DNA from: Gemmatimonadota bacterium
GTDB taxonomy: Bacteria > Gemmatimonadota > Gemmatimonadetes > Gemmatimonadales > GWC2-71-9
NCBI GenBank assembly: GCA_003221895.1
Contig: QHUJ01000114.1
Coordinates: forward strand, 1 to 64,000
DNA: 64,000 bases
Reading direction: 5' to 3'
Each line of letters starts with the position of its first letter. Positions within the stretch are counted from its first letter, which is position 1. The notes below the pieces were generated by a model that saw nothing but the letters and a program-made list of their open reading frames with translations, made no database searches and was not told the origin of the DNA. Both the position numbers and the translations under genes were made by a program. Below, piece after piece: positions 33,341 to 41,364 of the stretch.

Positions 33341-34358
33341 CGAGCGGCATCACTTCTTCGGCAAAGCGCTCCATCTCCTCCAATTGCGGGCTGAACTGAA
33401 GCAGCAATAGATCCACGCCGGCCTGCTCGAAGGCGCGGATGCGGTCCGCGATCTGCTCCGGTGTGCCGGTGAGCCCGGCCTTCAACCCACGATTCGACAC
33501 CGAATAGTCTTCGAGGCTCACACGCTGCTCGAGCTGCGTGTTCGCGAGCCACTGCTCGTAGTTCGCATATCCGGCCGCGTTCTGGCGGACGTCGGTGATC
33601 CGCTCGATTTCGCGCTGCGCCGCGGTCTCGGTCGCGCGGCAGACGACATAGCCGGCGACGCCATAGACCATGGGAGCAAGGCCATTCGCGTCGCGCAGTG
33701 ATTGCATGTCGTGGACCTTGGCGGCGATGCGTTCGGGCGGGTCGCCGTGCATCAGATACCCGTCGCACGAGCGCGCGATCAGCGCCTTTGCGGCAGCCGA
33801 CTCGCCCCCTGCGTAGAGGGTTGGGCGCGGCTGCCGCACCGGCTTCGGCTCGAGAATCGCGTTCTCCACCCGGTAATACTTCCCTGCAAAGCTGAACCGG
33901 CGCTGCGACCAGAGGCCATCCACGACGGCGAGCCACTCGGCCGTGCGGGCGTAGCGGGCATCGTGAGTGTCGAAGTCCACGCCGTACTGCTTCGCCTCCT
34001 CCGCCCACCACGACGACACGACATTGAGCGACAATCGACCGCCCGAGATGTGGTCGATGTTCGCCGCCTGTTTGGCGAGCAGCGCCGGCGGATGGAACGT
34101 CGGCCGGACCGCGACCATCAACTCGAGCCGCTCCGTCACGGCGGCGAGCGCCGCCGCCGTCGACCAGGCATCCAGCGCCGGCGCGTCGGGTCCTTTGATG
34201 TCGTTGAGATTCAGCTCGGCAATCAGCGTGAGATCGAATCCCACGCGCTCGCTCGCTCGCGCCAGGCGTCGCACGTACGACCACTCCGCTTCCATGCGCT
34301 CGTCTTCGACGTTGCGCAGCCACCCGCCGAATACCGGCAACCAATACCCGAAGCGCAT
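33315..34358 (-). CDS. LLM-class flavin-dependent monooxygenase (SsuD/SfnG-like)
   Basis: A 347-residue luciferase-like TIM-barrel monooxygenase using reduced FMN. The N-terminus MRFGYWLPVFGGW and the motifs ERLELMVAVRPTFHPP, NIDHISGGRLSLNVVSSWWA and GTPEQIADRIRAFEQAGVDL are typical of alkanesulfonate or dimethylsulfone monooxygenases, which release sulfite or sulfinate for sulfur nutrition. It is the last gene of an operon with a flavin reductase and an ATP-grasp enzyme. The 3' end overlaps the converging hemY gene by 26 nt. Confidence 0.9.
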   Translation of the reverse strand: MRFGYWLPVFGGWLRNVEDERMEAEWSYVRRLARASERVGFDLTLIAELNLNDIKGPDAPALDAWSTAAALAAVTERLELMVAVRPTFHPPALLAKQAANIDHISGGRLSLNVVSSWWAEEAKQYGVDFDTHDARYARTAEWLAVVDGLWSQRRFSFAGKYYRVENAILEPKPVRQPRPTLYAGGESAAAKALIARSCDGYLMHGDPPERIAAKVHDMQSLRDANGLAPMVYGVAGYVVCRATETAAQREIERITDVRQNAAGYANYEQWLANTQLEQRVSLEDYSVSNRGLKAGLTGTPEQIADRIRAFEQAGVDLLLLQFSPQLEEMERFAEEVMPLVTEPSAVR

Positions 34359-35296
34359 CAGCGCGCCTCCTGGACGAGAAAGTCAGCCAGGCGCGCGAAC
34401 GGATCGAATCCGACGACCCGTGGTGCGTCGGCCACGAAGTTGGAAAGAGCGTTGATGTCGTAGTAGTAGAGCCGGCCGTCGCGCGCATCGATCGCGTACT
34501 CGATGCCGCCGACTTCGATGCCGCAGGCGCTTGCGATCTGCTCGACTTGCCGAGCCACCTGAGGCGGCGGCTCGTAGCCTTCCACCCGCAGCCCATTGCG
34601 CGGCGCATCGACGGGGCAGGCGCTGCGCACCAGCTCAGCACCGCCGGTCGTCTGGCACACGTCAGCCGGACAAAGGTTGAACGTCTCGCCGGAAGAGTAG
34701 ACTCTGATCGCGTACAGGAACTTGCCCCCCAGGACTTCTACCCGCGTGATGCGTCCTTCTTCGGACGGAATGAACTCCTGAACCAGCGCCGTCTGATCGG
34801 GACCCAGCTCCAGCCCGTCGTTGGCCGCCGCAATGGCGAGGTCCGCCGGCGTGTCGAAGCGTCGTACGCCCGCGCCGCTGCCGCCGACGTTCGGCTTCAC
34901 GACGACGGGGAACCGCAACTCGCTCGCAGCGCCCGGCGCATCAGCCGGATTGTTGATGATGCGCGTAGGCGGATAGGGAAGCCCCAACGCCCGCAGCACC
35001 GACAGCTGCAGTGCCTTGGAGGTCTCAGCATGGAAAGCTCTGGTGCCGTTGACGACTCGCACGCCGTGACGTTCCAGATGAGCCAGGAAGTGATGGGTGT
35101 AGAACACGGCGTGCCCGTGCCCACGCTGCCAGGCGGACGGGCTCATGCGGTTGAAGACGAGGTCAAATGGCGGCCGATCGCCCGGATCGTAGCGGTGATT
35201 TTCCGCGTGCAGGAGCGTGTAGCGCGTACCGCGCCGGTCCAGCTCGGCAAAGAGCGGCGTGAACCAGTGTGGGTGCTCGTAGTAGATCCCGATCAT
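34358..35296 (-). CDS. RimK-like ATP-grasp enzyme within a sulfur-type operon
   Basis: A 312-residue ATP-grasp protein (MIGIYYEHPHWFTPLFAELD). The ATP-binding segment is RFPVVVKPNVGGSGAGVRRF, followed by ALVQEFIPSEEGRITRVEVL and the metal-binding EYAIDARDGRLYYYDINAL. The family ligates a carboxylate to an amine or thiol; the substrate is unknown. It lies between ssuE-like and ssuD-like genes with 4-nt and 1-nt overlaps, so its product probably acts on the same sulfur- or flavin-related substrate. Such an insertion is not part of the classical ssu operon. Confidence 0.87.
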   Translation of the reverse strand: MIGIYYEHPHWFTPLFAELDRRGTRYTLLHAENHRYDPGDRPPFDLVFNRMSPSAWQRGHGHAVFYTHHFLAHLERHGVRVVNGTRAFHAETSKALQLSVLRALGLPYPPTRIINNPADAPGAASELRFPVVVKPNVGGSGAGVRRFDTPADLAIAAANDGLELGPDQTALVQEFIPSEEGRITRVEVLGGKFLYAIRVYSSGETFNLCPADVCQTTGGAELVRSACPVDAPRNGLRVEGYEPPPQVARQVEQIASACGIEVGGIEYAIDARDGRLYYYDINALSNFVADAPRVVGFDPFARLADFLVQEAR

Positions 35297-35820
35297 GTGG
35301 TGACCCCCGACGCGAGAGCGGCCGCCTCATTCGCCGCGCGTTCGATGCGCTCCACGAGCGGCGGCTCGGGCACGCCGTTGCGGAATTGCGCGTCGGTGCC
35401 GTACACACCATTCGCCACAACCAGCGCACCCACACTCGCGAGCAGCGGCCTGAGCCCGTGATCCACCGCGAGCAGGTGCCCCGCCCCGCCGCCGGTGGCA
35501 ATCGGAATCGCGACCTTGCCCGCGAGTGCATCCTGCGGCAGCAGGTCGAAGAAGACCTTGAGCAAGCCGCTGTACGTCGCGCGATAGATCGGCGTGCTCA
35601 CGACGATGACTCCCGCCTCGCTGACGGCGCGGAGCGCGGCAGTAACCTCGCGGTCTTCGCGCCGGCCCAACAAACCGTCTGCTGGGAGCTGAGCCAGGTC
35701 GATGAGTCGAGTTGGTCCCGAGCCTTGCCGCTCGAGTGCCGCCAGCGCCAGCTCGAGCAGCGCGCGCGAGCGTGACACCGGTGCGGGACTGCCGGACAGA
35801 CCTACAACTGAAGCACTCAC
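35293..35820 (-). CDS. NAD(P)H-dependent FMN reductase (SsuE-like)
   Basis: A 175-residue flavodoxin-fold reductase supplying FMNH2 to the LLM monooxygenase. It shows VVGLSGSPAPVSRSRALLEL (phosphate loop), VIVVSTPIYRATYSGLLKVFFD (family signature) and PIATGGGAGHLLAVDHGLRP. GTG 35820 is preceded by an AGGAGG site. Upstream lie a 15-bp perfect hairpin and a cysteine-rich leader ORF that probably controls the operon. Confidence 0.9.
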   Translation of the reverse strand: MSASVVGLSGSPAPVSRSRALLELALAALERQGSGPTRLIDLAQLPADGLLGRREDREVTAALRAVSEAGVIVVSTPIYRATYSGLLKVFFDLLPQDALAGKVAIPIATGGGAGHLLAVDHGLRPLLASVGALVVANGVYGTDAQFRNGVPEPPLVERIERAANEAAALASGVTT

Positions 35821-35840
35821 CGTTTCCTCCTGAAGAAGAG

Positions 35841-35876
35841 ATCGGCCGCGACTCTGATCGGAGAGTCGCGGCCGAT
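35841..35876 (-). promoter_or_regulatory. 15-bp hairpin in the leader of the ssuE-like operon (attenuator)
   Basis: Perfect inverted repeat (ATCGGCCGCGACTCT / AGAGTCGCGGCCGAT, 6-nt loop) 21 nt before the ssuE-like start. On the transcript it is followed by CTCTTCTTC and then the AGGAGG site, so it could act as a weak terminator or hide the ribosome-binding site. Its 5' arm (GCCGCGA) can instead pair with TCGCGGC inside the upstream leader ORF, a mutually exclusive structure. Confidence 0.7.
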
Positions 35877-35912
35877 TCGTGCTGCGTCTGGGGCGGGAGC
35901 CCCGTCTACTTC

Positions 35913-36008
35913 CTACCCCGCATTATGACGCGCCGCGATCGTCCGCCCTCCCGAACAACACATCGGGCAGGGACAGAGACAGCGCATCGCCATGTAGGTG
36001 GGCTTCAT
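35913..36008 (-). CDS. Cysteine-rich leader peptide
   Basis: A 31-codon ORF (starts MKPTYMAMRCLCPCPMCCSG) in the leader of the ssuE-like operon; it is the C-terminal part of the 80-residue ORF-track entry, using the ATG at 36008. Five cysteines fall in nine residues and four of the five use TGT, the disfavoured codon in this GC-rich genome. It begins 12 nt after the transketolase stop, with a TAGTTT box 8 nt upstream. It probably acts in cis as a sensor of cysteine-tRNA supply rather than as a product. Confidence 0.65.
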   Translation of the reverse strand: MKPTYMAMRCLCPCPMCCSGGRTIAARHNAG

Positions 36009-36019
36009 TACCCAAAAAA

Positions 36020-38029
36020 CTAGCGGAGATTTCGCGCGGCGTCTACCACGCGATCGACAGTCAGGCCGAGCTCCTGATACACACGCTGGTAGGGCGCCGA
36101 CGCGCCGAACCGTTCCAATCCGATAACGACGCCGTTGTCGCCCCCCCCCACCCACCGGTACCAGGATTGGGGCGAGGCAGCCTCGACCGCGATGCGCGGC
36201 ACATCCGGCGGAAGCACGCTATCGCGGTAGCCCTGCGGCTGCCGAGCGAAGAACTCGAGGCACGGCATCGAGACGGCCACCGGCCGCCGGCCATCAGCCT
36301 TCAGCCTTTCGTAGGCGCCCAGCACCAAATCGACCTCCGAGCCGCTCGCCATGAGCAGCACATCAGGATTATCAGCCCCCGCCAGCACGTAGCCACCCTT
36401 GTGAAGCCCTGTCGCGGCGGAGTATTTGGCCCGGTCCACAACGGCGACCTTCTGCCGCGTCAGCACCAGCGCTACCGGCCCATTCTTGTGGAGAATGGCG
36501 GCGCGCCACGCCTCAACGACTTCCGTCGGATCCGAGGGCCGGATCACCGTCATGTTGGGAATGGCTCGCAGCGCGGCGAGCTGCTCGATCGGCTGATGCG
36601 TGGGACCGTCTTCGCCCAGGCCGATCGAGTCGTGGGTGAATACGTAGATCGGCTTCAGATGCGTCAGCGCGGCCAGCCGAATCGACGGACGCATGTAATC
36701 GGAAAAGATCAGGAATGTCCCGCCGATCGGGATGAAGCCGCGATGCAGCGCGATGCCGTTGAGCGCCGCGCCCATCGCGTGCTCGCGGATCCCGAAGTGA
36801 AAATTGCGGCCCGCATGCGAGCCCGCGGCGAACACACCGCCGCTCTTGATCTCGGTGTTGTTCGATCCCGTGAGATCGGCCGAGCCGCCGATCAGCTCCG
36901 GCAGCTTGGCCGCAATCGCGTTCAGCACTTTGCCTGAGGCGGCCCTGGTAGCTTGCGCATCTTTCGGGCCGAAGACCGGCAGCGCCGCATCCCACCCTTC
37001 CGACAACGTGCCGGCCAGACGCCGATCCAGCTCGCCGGCAAGGTCTTTGTGCGCGGTGCGGTAGGGATCCCATTTCTTTTTCCAGTCCGCTTCGAGCCGT
37101 GCCCCGCGATCCTTGGCGCGACGCCACACGTCCAGCGCCTCGTCCGGCACGTAGAACGGCTCGAGCGACGGCCAGCCAAGGTTCTGCTTCGTCGCCCGGA
37201 CTTCGTCGGCGCCCAGCGGGGCGCCATGAGCCTCAGCGGTGTCCTGTTTGTTGGGACTGCCCCACGCGATGTGCGTTCGCACGATGATGAGCGATGGCCG
37301 ATCGGTGGCCCGCTTCGCCGCCGTTATCGCCGCATCGATTGCCTCGAGATCGTTCCCATCCGCGATGCGCTGAACGTGCCAGCCGTACGCCTCGAACCGC
37401 TTCGCCGTGTCGTCCGAGAAGGCGAGGTCGGTCGAACCGTCGATCGTGATGCGGTTGTCGTCGTAAAACCCGATCAGCTTGCCGAGCTTGAGATGTCCCG
37501 CAAGCGAGCAGGCCTCGTGTGAGATGCCCTCCATCAGGTCGCCATCAGAGGCGAGGAAGTACGTGTGGTGATCGACGATCTCATGGCCAGGGCGGTTGAA
37601 CAGCGACGCGAGCTCGGCTTCGGCGATCGCCATCCCGAGCGCGTTGCCGACGCCCTGGCCAAGTGGGCCCGTCGTGGCTTCGACGCCTGGCGTGACGCCG
37701 TGCTCGGAGTGCCCCGGCGTGCGGCTCGACCATTGGCGAAACTGCTTGATGTCGTCGAGCGTGAGATCGTACCCGGTGAGGTAGAGCACGCTGTACAGCA
37801 GCATGCACGCATGCCCCGCCGAGAGCACGAAACGGTCCCGATCGAGCCAGTCGGGATTCGCGGGATTGTATTTGAGATGTCGCTGCCACAGGACGTACGC
37901 GAGCGGGGCCAGCGCCATCGCGGTGCCCGCGTGGCCGGAGTCGGCCTTCTGCACCGCGTCCATGGCGAGCGTGCGGATGGTGTTGATGCAGAGTTGATCG
38001 AGCTCGACGCGAGCGACGGTTTCGGTCAT
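36020..38029 (-). CDS. tkt: Transketolase
   Basis: Thiamine-diphosphate enzyme of the pentose phosphate pathway, transferring two-carbon units between sugar phosphates. It has 669 residues from ATG 38029 (ATGA overlap with the upstream gene). Visible motifs are [20 protein letters not shown], the ThDP-binding [20 protein letters not shown]...[23 protein letters not shown] (catalytic Glu) and [21 protein letters not shown] short gap and a leader ORF separate it from the ssuE-like operon downstream. Confidence 0.97.
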   Translation of the reverse strand: MTETVARVELDQLCINTIRTLAMDAVQKADSGHAGTAMALAPLAYVLWQRHLKYNPANPDWLDRDRFVLSAGHACMLLYSVLYLTGYDLTLDDIKQFRQWSSRTPGHSEHGVTPGVEATTGPLGQGVGNALGMAIAEAELASLFNRPGHEIVDHHTYFLASDGDLMEGISHEACSLAGHLKLGKLIGFYDDNRITIDGSTDLAFSDDTAKRFEAYGWHVQRIADGNDLEAIDAAITAAKRATDRPSLIIVRTHIAWGSPNKQDTAEAHGAPLGADEVRATKQNLGWPSLEPFYVPDEALDVWRRAKDRGARLEADWKKKWDPYRTAHKDLAGELDRRLAGTLSEGWDAALPVFGPKDAQATRAASGKVLNAIAAKLPELIGGSADLTGSNNTEIKSGGVFAAGSHAGRNFHFGIREHAMGAALNGIALHRGFIPIGGTFLIFSDYMRPSIRLAALTHLKPIYVFTHDSIGLGEDGPTHQPIEQLAALRAIPNMTVIRPSDPTEVVEAWRAAILHKNGPVALVLTRQKVAVVDRAKYSAATGLHKGGYVLAGADNPDVLLMASGSEVDLVLGAYERLKADGRRPVAVSMPCLEFFARQPQGYRDSVLPPDVPRIAVEAASPQSWYRWVGGGDNGVVIGLERFGASAPYQRVYQELGLTVDRVVDAARNLR

Positions 38030-38346
38030 AGCAGGCCGGACTTGGCGGCTTGCCACAGCTTGGTGAGGCGGTCGAATCCGTCGACCAAAACCTCCACCTG
38101 TTGCGGCGACGGTGTCGCCTGCGCGGCGATCTTCAGCTCTTCCGCGAGCCTTGGCATCTCCGTGCGACCTTGTTTAGCGCTCGCGGTTCCGATCTGCGAC
38201 AAGATTTCGAGGATCTTCTGCCGGACAGCCGCGTCCTTCGGGACTTGCCACAAGTACTCAGCGGCCTGTTTCCCATCGGCGCACAGCTGACCGAGCGGGT
38301 CCATCAAAGGCTGGCGCGGTGGCTTGGGTGACTGCGGGTTACTCAT
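38026..38346 (-). CDS. Small helical protein of unknown function upstream of tkt
   Basis: A 106-residue soluble, mostly helical protein ([40 protein letters not shown]). I do not recognise the family; it has no conserved His, so it is not an HPt domain. It ends in ATGA with tkt, which implies co-translation. The start ATG 38346 lacks a clear Shine-Dalgarno sequence and has a TAGATT/GATTAT box just upstream. Confidence 0.72.
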   Translation of the reverse strand: MSNPQSPKPPRQPLMDPLGQLCADGKQAAEYLWQVPKDAAVRQKILEILSQIGTASAKQGRTEMPRLAEELKIAAQATPSPQQVEVLVDGFDRLTKLWQAAKSGLL

Positions 38347-38419
38347 CGGAGCGGATAATCTAACACCAACGCCAGCGCCGATTGCCAGTGACCCCGTTCA
38401 CGTCTACCTTGCCAGTCCA

Positions 38420-39436
38420 ATGCTCGTAACCGTGCTTTTCGCACTGCTGCAGGCACTGAACGTCCCCGCCGATTCGGGCGAAATCCATCTCCGCAACGTT
38501 CGCCAGCTGACCTTCGGTGGCCAGAACGCCGAGGCGTATTTCGCGCGTTCGGGCCAGCAGCTGATTTTTCAGAGGCAGGAAGCCGACACGGGCTGCGATC
38601 AGCAGTATATCATGAACATCGATGGGTCGGGCCTGCATCGCGTCTCGGGCGGCAAGGGTCGCACCACGTGCGGGTACTTCTTCGATGGCGATCGGCGGAT
38701 TTTTTACGCCAGTACCGAGCACGGCGGTGCTGCCTGCCCCCCGCGTCCCGATTACTCGAAAGGCTACGTCTGGGCGCTGTACGATTACGACATCTACGTC
38801 GCGAGCGCCGATGGTCAGGGTGCGCGCCGGCTCACGAATAATCCCCAGTACGATGCCGAAGGGACGCTGTCCCCGGACGGCACGACCATCGTCTTTACGT
38901 CGCTGCGCGACGGCGATCTCGACATCTACACGATGCGCGTCGATGGAACTCATCTCAAACGCCTTACGCACACGCTCGGCTACGACGGCGGCCCCTTCTT
39001 CTCGCCGGATGGCAAGCACATCGTCTATCGCGCGTGGCATCCGCAGACTGCTGCGGATTCCGCCGATTATAAGACGTTGATTGGCCAGAACTTGGTCCGG
39101 CCGGTCCGCATGGAGATCTGGGTAATGGACGAGGACGGATCCCATCAGCGGCAGGTGACGAATCTGGGCGGCGCGAGTTTCGCGCCGTATTTCCACCCCG
39201 ACGGGCGCCGCATCATCTTCGCGTCGAACTACAGGAATCCGCGTTCCCGCAACTTCGATCTGTATCTCATGAATCTCGACGGCTCAGGGCTGGAGCAGAT
39301 CACCACGAGCTCCGAGTTCGACGCGTTCCCGATGTTTTCTCCCGACGGCCGCGAGCTCGTCTGGGCCTCGAATCGCCACGGCAAGGTCCAGGGAGAGACG
39401 AACATCTTCATCGCCGACTGGGTCGAGCACCCGTGA
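38420..39436 (+). CDS. Exported TolB-like beta-propeller (PD40 repeats)
   Basis: A 338-residue protein starting at ATG 38420, which gives a signal peptide (MLVTVLFALLQALNVPA); the ORF-track start at 38324 does not. It has at least five WD40-like/PD40 repeats of the form LSPDGTTIVFTSLRDGDLDI, FSPDGKHIVYRAW and FHPDGRRIIFASNYRNP. This is a periplasmic beta-propeller like TolB's C-terminal domain but without the TolB N-domain. Partner unknown. A GATAATCT box at 38353-38360 may be the promoter. The stop overlaps the lepB GTG. Confidence 0.85.
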   Translation: MLVTVLFALLQALNVPADSGEIHLRNVRQLTFGGQNAEAYFARSGQQLIFQRQEADTGCDQQYIMNIDGSGLHRVSGGKGRTTCGYFFDGDRRIFYASTEHGGAACPPRPDYSKGYVWALYDYDIYVASADGQGARRLTNNPQYDAEGTLSPDGTTIVFTSLRDGDLDIYTMRVDGTHLKRLTHTLGYDGGPFFSPDGKHIVYRAWHPQTAADSADYKTLIGQNLVRPVRMEIWVMDEDGSHQRQVTNLGGASFAPYFHPDGRRIIFASNYRNPRSRNFDLYLMNLDGSGLEQITTSSEFDAFPMFSPDGRELVWASNRHGKVQGETNIFIADWVEHP

Positions 39437-40182
39437 GTCGCCCAGAACCTTCACGAACGTCGCCTAGCGTTTCAGAACCTCCTCCGAAGACTCTCAAGGA
39501 GGAGGTGATTGCGTGGGCTAAAGCGCTCGGTTCGGCGGTGCTGATCTGGATCGTCCTGCGGTCGTATCTCGTCGAGGCGTTCCGCATTCCGTCGGCGAGC
39601 ATGGAGAACACGCTGCTGACCGGTGACTTCCTTTTCGTGAACAAGGTGACGTTTGGTGGCGAGCTGGAGATTCCGCTGGCCCACCTCCACTGTTGCCGGC
39701 TGCCGGCAGCTCGCGCGCCCGAGAGACAGGAAATCGTGGTGTTTCGGTCGGTAGAGGACTCGACGCCCAACCTGAACATCGTCAAGCGGGTCATCGGCGT
39801 CCCGGGCGACACGCTGCAGATGGTGCACGACACAGTAATCCGCAACGGGCAGCGCCTCGACGAGCCGTACGCGCTCCACACCGCGCTGATACCTCCTCCC
39901 GACGATCAGTACCGCGCCCAGATCAGAGCTCTCCAGTTGCCGCAGTACGCGGGGAAGGATCCGGGGAACTACCATCCGAACACGCACGATTGGGGACCGA
40001 TCGTCATACCGCCGCAGCACTACTGGGTGATGGGCGACAACCGGGACGAGTCGTACGACAGCCGTTTTTGGGGATTTCTACCGCGCGATCACATCCGGGG
40101 GAAACCGCTGGTTATCTATATGAGTGTGGCGATGAATCCGTTCCGAGTTCGCTGGAACCGGTTGTTCCGACACCCATCTTAA
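39433..40182 (+). CDS. lepB: Signal peptidase I
   Basis: Membrane serine protease removing signal peptides from exported proteins. In 249 residues it has one N-terminal membrane segment (~30-48), the catalytic Ser56 in IPSASMENTLL, Lys118 in IVKRVIGVPGD and the box E motif GDNRDESYDSRFWG. It starts at GTG 39433 inside the stop of the propeller gene. Confidence 0.95.
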   Translation: MSRPEPSRTSPSVSEPPPKTLKEEVIAWAKALGSAVLIWIVLRSYLVEAFRIPSASMENTLLTGDFLFVNKVTFGGELEIPLAHLHCCRLPAARAPERQEIVVFRSVEDSTPNLNIVKRVIGVPGDTLQMVHDTVIRNGQRLDEPYALHTALIPPPDDQYRAQIRALQLPQYAGKDPGNYHPNTHDWGPIVIPPQHYWVMGDNRDESYDSRFWGFLPRDHIRGKPLVIYMSVAMNPFRVRWNRLFRHPS

Positions 40183-40204
40183 AGGGGGCTACCGGCTCGC
40201 CGCT

Positions 40205-40420
40205 TCATTTGTATCGATACGTAATCCGTCCTCGAGTCAGATCGTAGGGCGACAAGTCCACCGCCACGCGGTCCCCTTGCAGGATCCGGATGTAATTCTT
40301 GCGCATCTTGCCGCTGACGTAGGCAAGCACGTCATGACCATTTTCGAGCTTTACGCGGAACGTCGTGTTGGGGAGCACCTCCGTCACGGTGCCCATCATC
40401 TGTATCGCGTCACCAGCCAC
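40205..40420 (-). CDS. infA: Translation initiation factor IF-1
   Basis: A 71-residue S1-fold (OB) protein that occupies the ribosomal A site during initiation. The signatures [20 protein letters not shown] and [20 protein letters not shown] are standard. GTG 40420 with a GGGGG site upstream. It converges on lepB. Confidence 0.96.
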   Translation of the reverse strand: MAGDAIQMMGTVTEVLPNTTFRVKLENGHDVLAYVSGKMRKNYIRILQGDRVAVDLSPYDLTRGRITYRYK

Positions 40421-40452
40421 GCTAATTCCCCCGATACTCGAGGCGGTTCGTT

Positions 40453-40719
40453 TTATGCGCTCCGCGGATCCATGGTCGCGTCGCGCGGCGGCTCCAGCTC
40501 ACGCGTGATATAAGAGGCATGCCGGCTGCACGCGGCGCATGAGAGGTTGATCCGCTCCGGAGTCAGTAACTCACCGGGGCGAAACGGGCGGCGGCGGGGC
40601 GAGCGTTGGATGGTACGTGTTCCGCAGGATGGGCACACAAGAGGCTCATGCGCCCGGTCTGCTGCTATGAGCGCCAGGGCTTCCGGCGCCCGATACTCCT
40701 TGATCCCGCGTCTGCCCAC
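40453..40719 (-). CDS. Small zinc-ribbon protein of unknown function
   Basis: An 88-residue protein with two Cys pairs (CPSCGT near residue 29 and CAACSRH near 62) that should bind one zinc. It has a basic linker ([12 protein letters not shown]). GTG 40719 is preceded by GGAGGGGA. It lies upstream of infA on the same strand with a 32-nt gap. No family recognised; nucleic-acid binding is plausible. Confidence 0.65.
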   Translation of the reverse strand: MGRRGIKEYRAPEALALIAADRAHEPLVCPSCGTRTIQRSPRRRPFRPGELLTPERINLSCAACSRHASYITRELEPPRDATMDPRSA

Positions 40720-40760
40720 GGCGACTCCCCTCCGGCACGAAATGTATATAAGACCGGCTC

Positions 40761-40788
40761 TTGACGCGCTTCCCCCCGGGGCTATCTC
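40761..40788 (+). promoter_or_regulatory. Sigma-70-like promoter before the 40810 gene
   Basis: TTGACG, 16-nt spacer, TATCTC, followed 8 nt later by an AGGAGG ribosome-binding site. On the opposite strand a TATATA box at about 40745 may serve the divergent zinc-ribbon gene. Confidence 0.6.
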
Positions 40789-40809
40789 TCACCGCAACAG
40801 GAGGTTGCC

Positions 40810-41022
40810 ATGGATCGCCCGGCTTTTCAGTCGGTTGCGGAGATCGAGATCGACGCCGTCACTCCCTCACGTCGGGGCTTCACCCTCACCGGGCAGGGTG
40901 CGGACCGCGCCGAGTACCGGCTGGATGTGCATTTTGAGCTCCCGCTCGACCCCCGGACCCGCAAGGTGATCGGCGAGCTCCTGACCCAATCGGACGTGAC
41001 CATCGCCCGCCGCAATTCTTGA
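40810..41022 (+). CDS. Small conserved-looking protein, function unknown
   Basis: A 70-residue soluble protein with alternating beta pattern (FQSVAEIEIDAVTPSRRGFT; YRLDVHFELPLDPRTRKVI) and no cysteine. The start is firm: AGGAGG lies 7 nt before ATG 40810 and a sigma-70-like promoter lies further upstream. I do not recognise a family. Confidence 0.7.
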   Translation: MDRPAFQSVAEIEIDAVTPSRRGFTLTGQGADRAEYRLDVHFELPLDPRTRKVIGELLTQSDVTIARRNS

Positions 41023-41070
41023 CGACCCCGGGGTGGTTCGTATAGCTTGGCGCGACCTTTAACCTCCCTG

Positions 41071-41364
41071 ATGCCAGCCGAACTCGGTGGTTCCCAGATC
41101 TCGTCGTTACTCGAAGCCCTCCCCGGCATCGCCAGCGTGCTGCGCAGTCCGGTTGCGGACGCGCTCATCAAGGCGATGCGGGCGGCGGTGGGCCTGGCCG
41201 ACTTTACAACCGACGATGCCGAAGAGCTCGTCCGCTATGCCGTGCGTCGCGGCCTGATAGGCCCCGACGAAGGCGACCGCGTGCTGGGGGAGGTACAGGA
41301 GGGGCTGCGGAAGAAGAAGCCGGTCGCGGTGAAGAAGGCGCCGGCAAAAAAGAAGAAACGCTAG
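41071..41364 (+). CDS. Small helical protein with Lys-rich tail
   Basis: A 97-residue protein from ATG 41071 (the ORF-track TTG at 41047 adds 8 weak residues). The body is helical ([40 protein letters not shown]). The last 25 residues are a Lys/Ala/Pro tail ([16 protein letters not shown]) like those of histone-H1-like or DNA-associated small proteins. Nucleic-acid association is a guess. The stop overlaps the converging chemoreceptor gene by 4 nt. Confidence 0.65.
   Translation: MPAELGGSQISSLLEALPGIASVLRSPVADALIKAMRAAVGLADFTTDDAEELVRYAVRRGLIGPDEGDRVLGEVQEGLRKKKPVAVKKAPAKKKKR

Noticed and set aside
33259-34641. 460-residue minus-strand ORF overlapping the LLM monooxygenase
   Set aside because: Same strand but wrong frame; the 33315-34358 frame has all the family motifs.
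35913-36155. 80-residue ORF downstream of tkt as a normal protein
   Set aside because: Its N-terminal 49 residues lie inside tkt in another frame; only the last 31 codons, with their own start, make sense, as a leader peptide.
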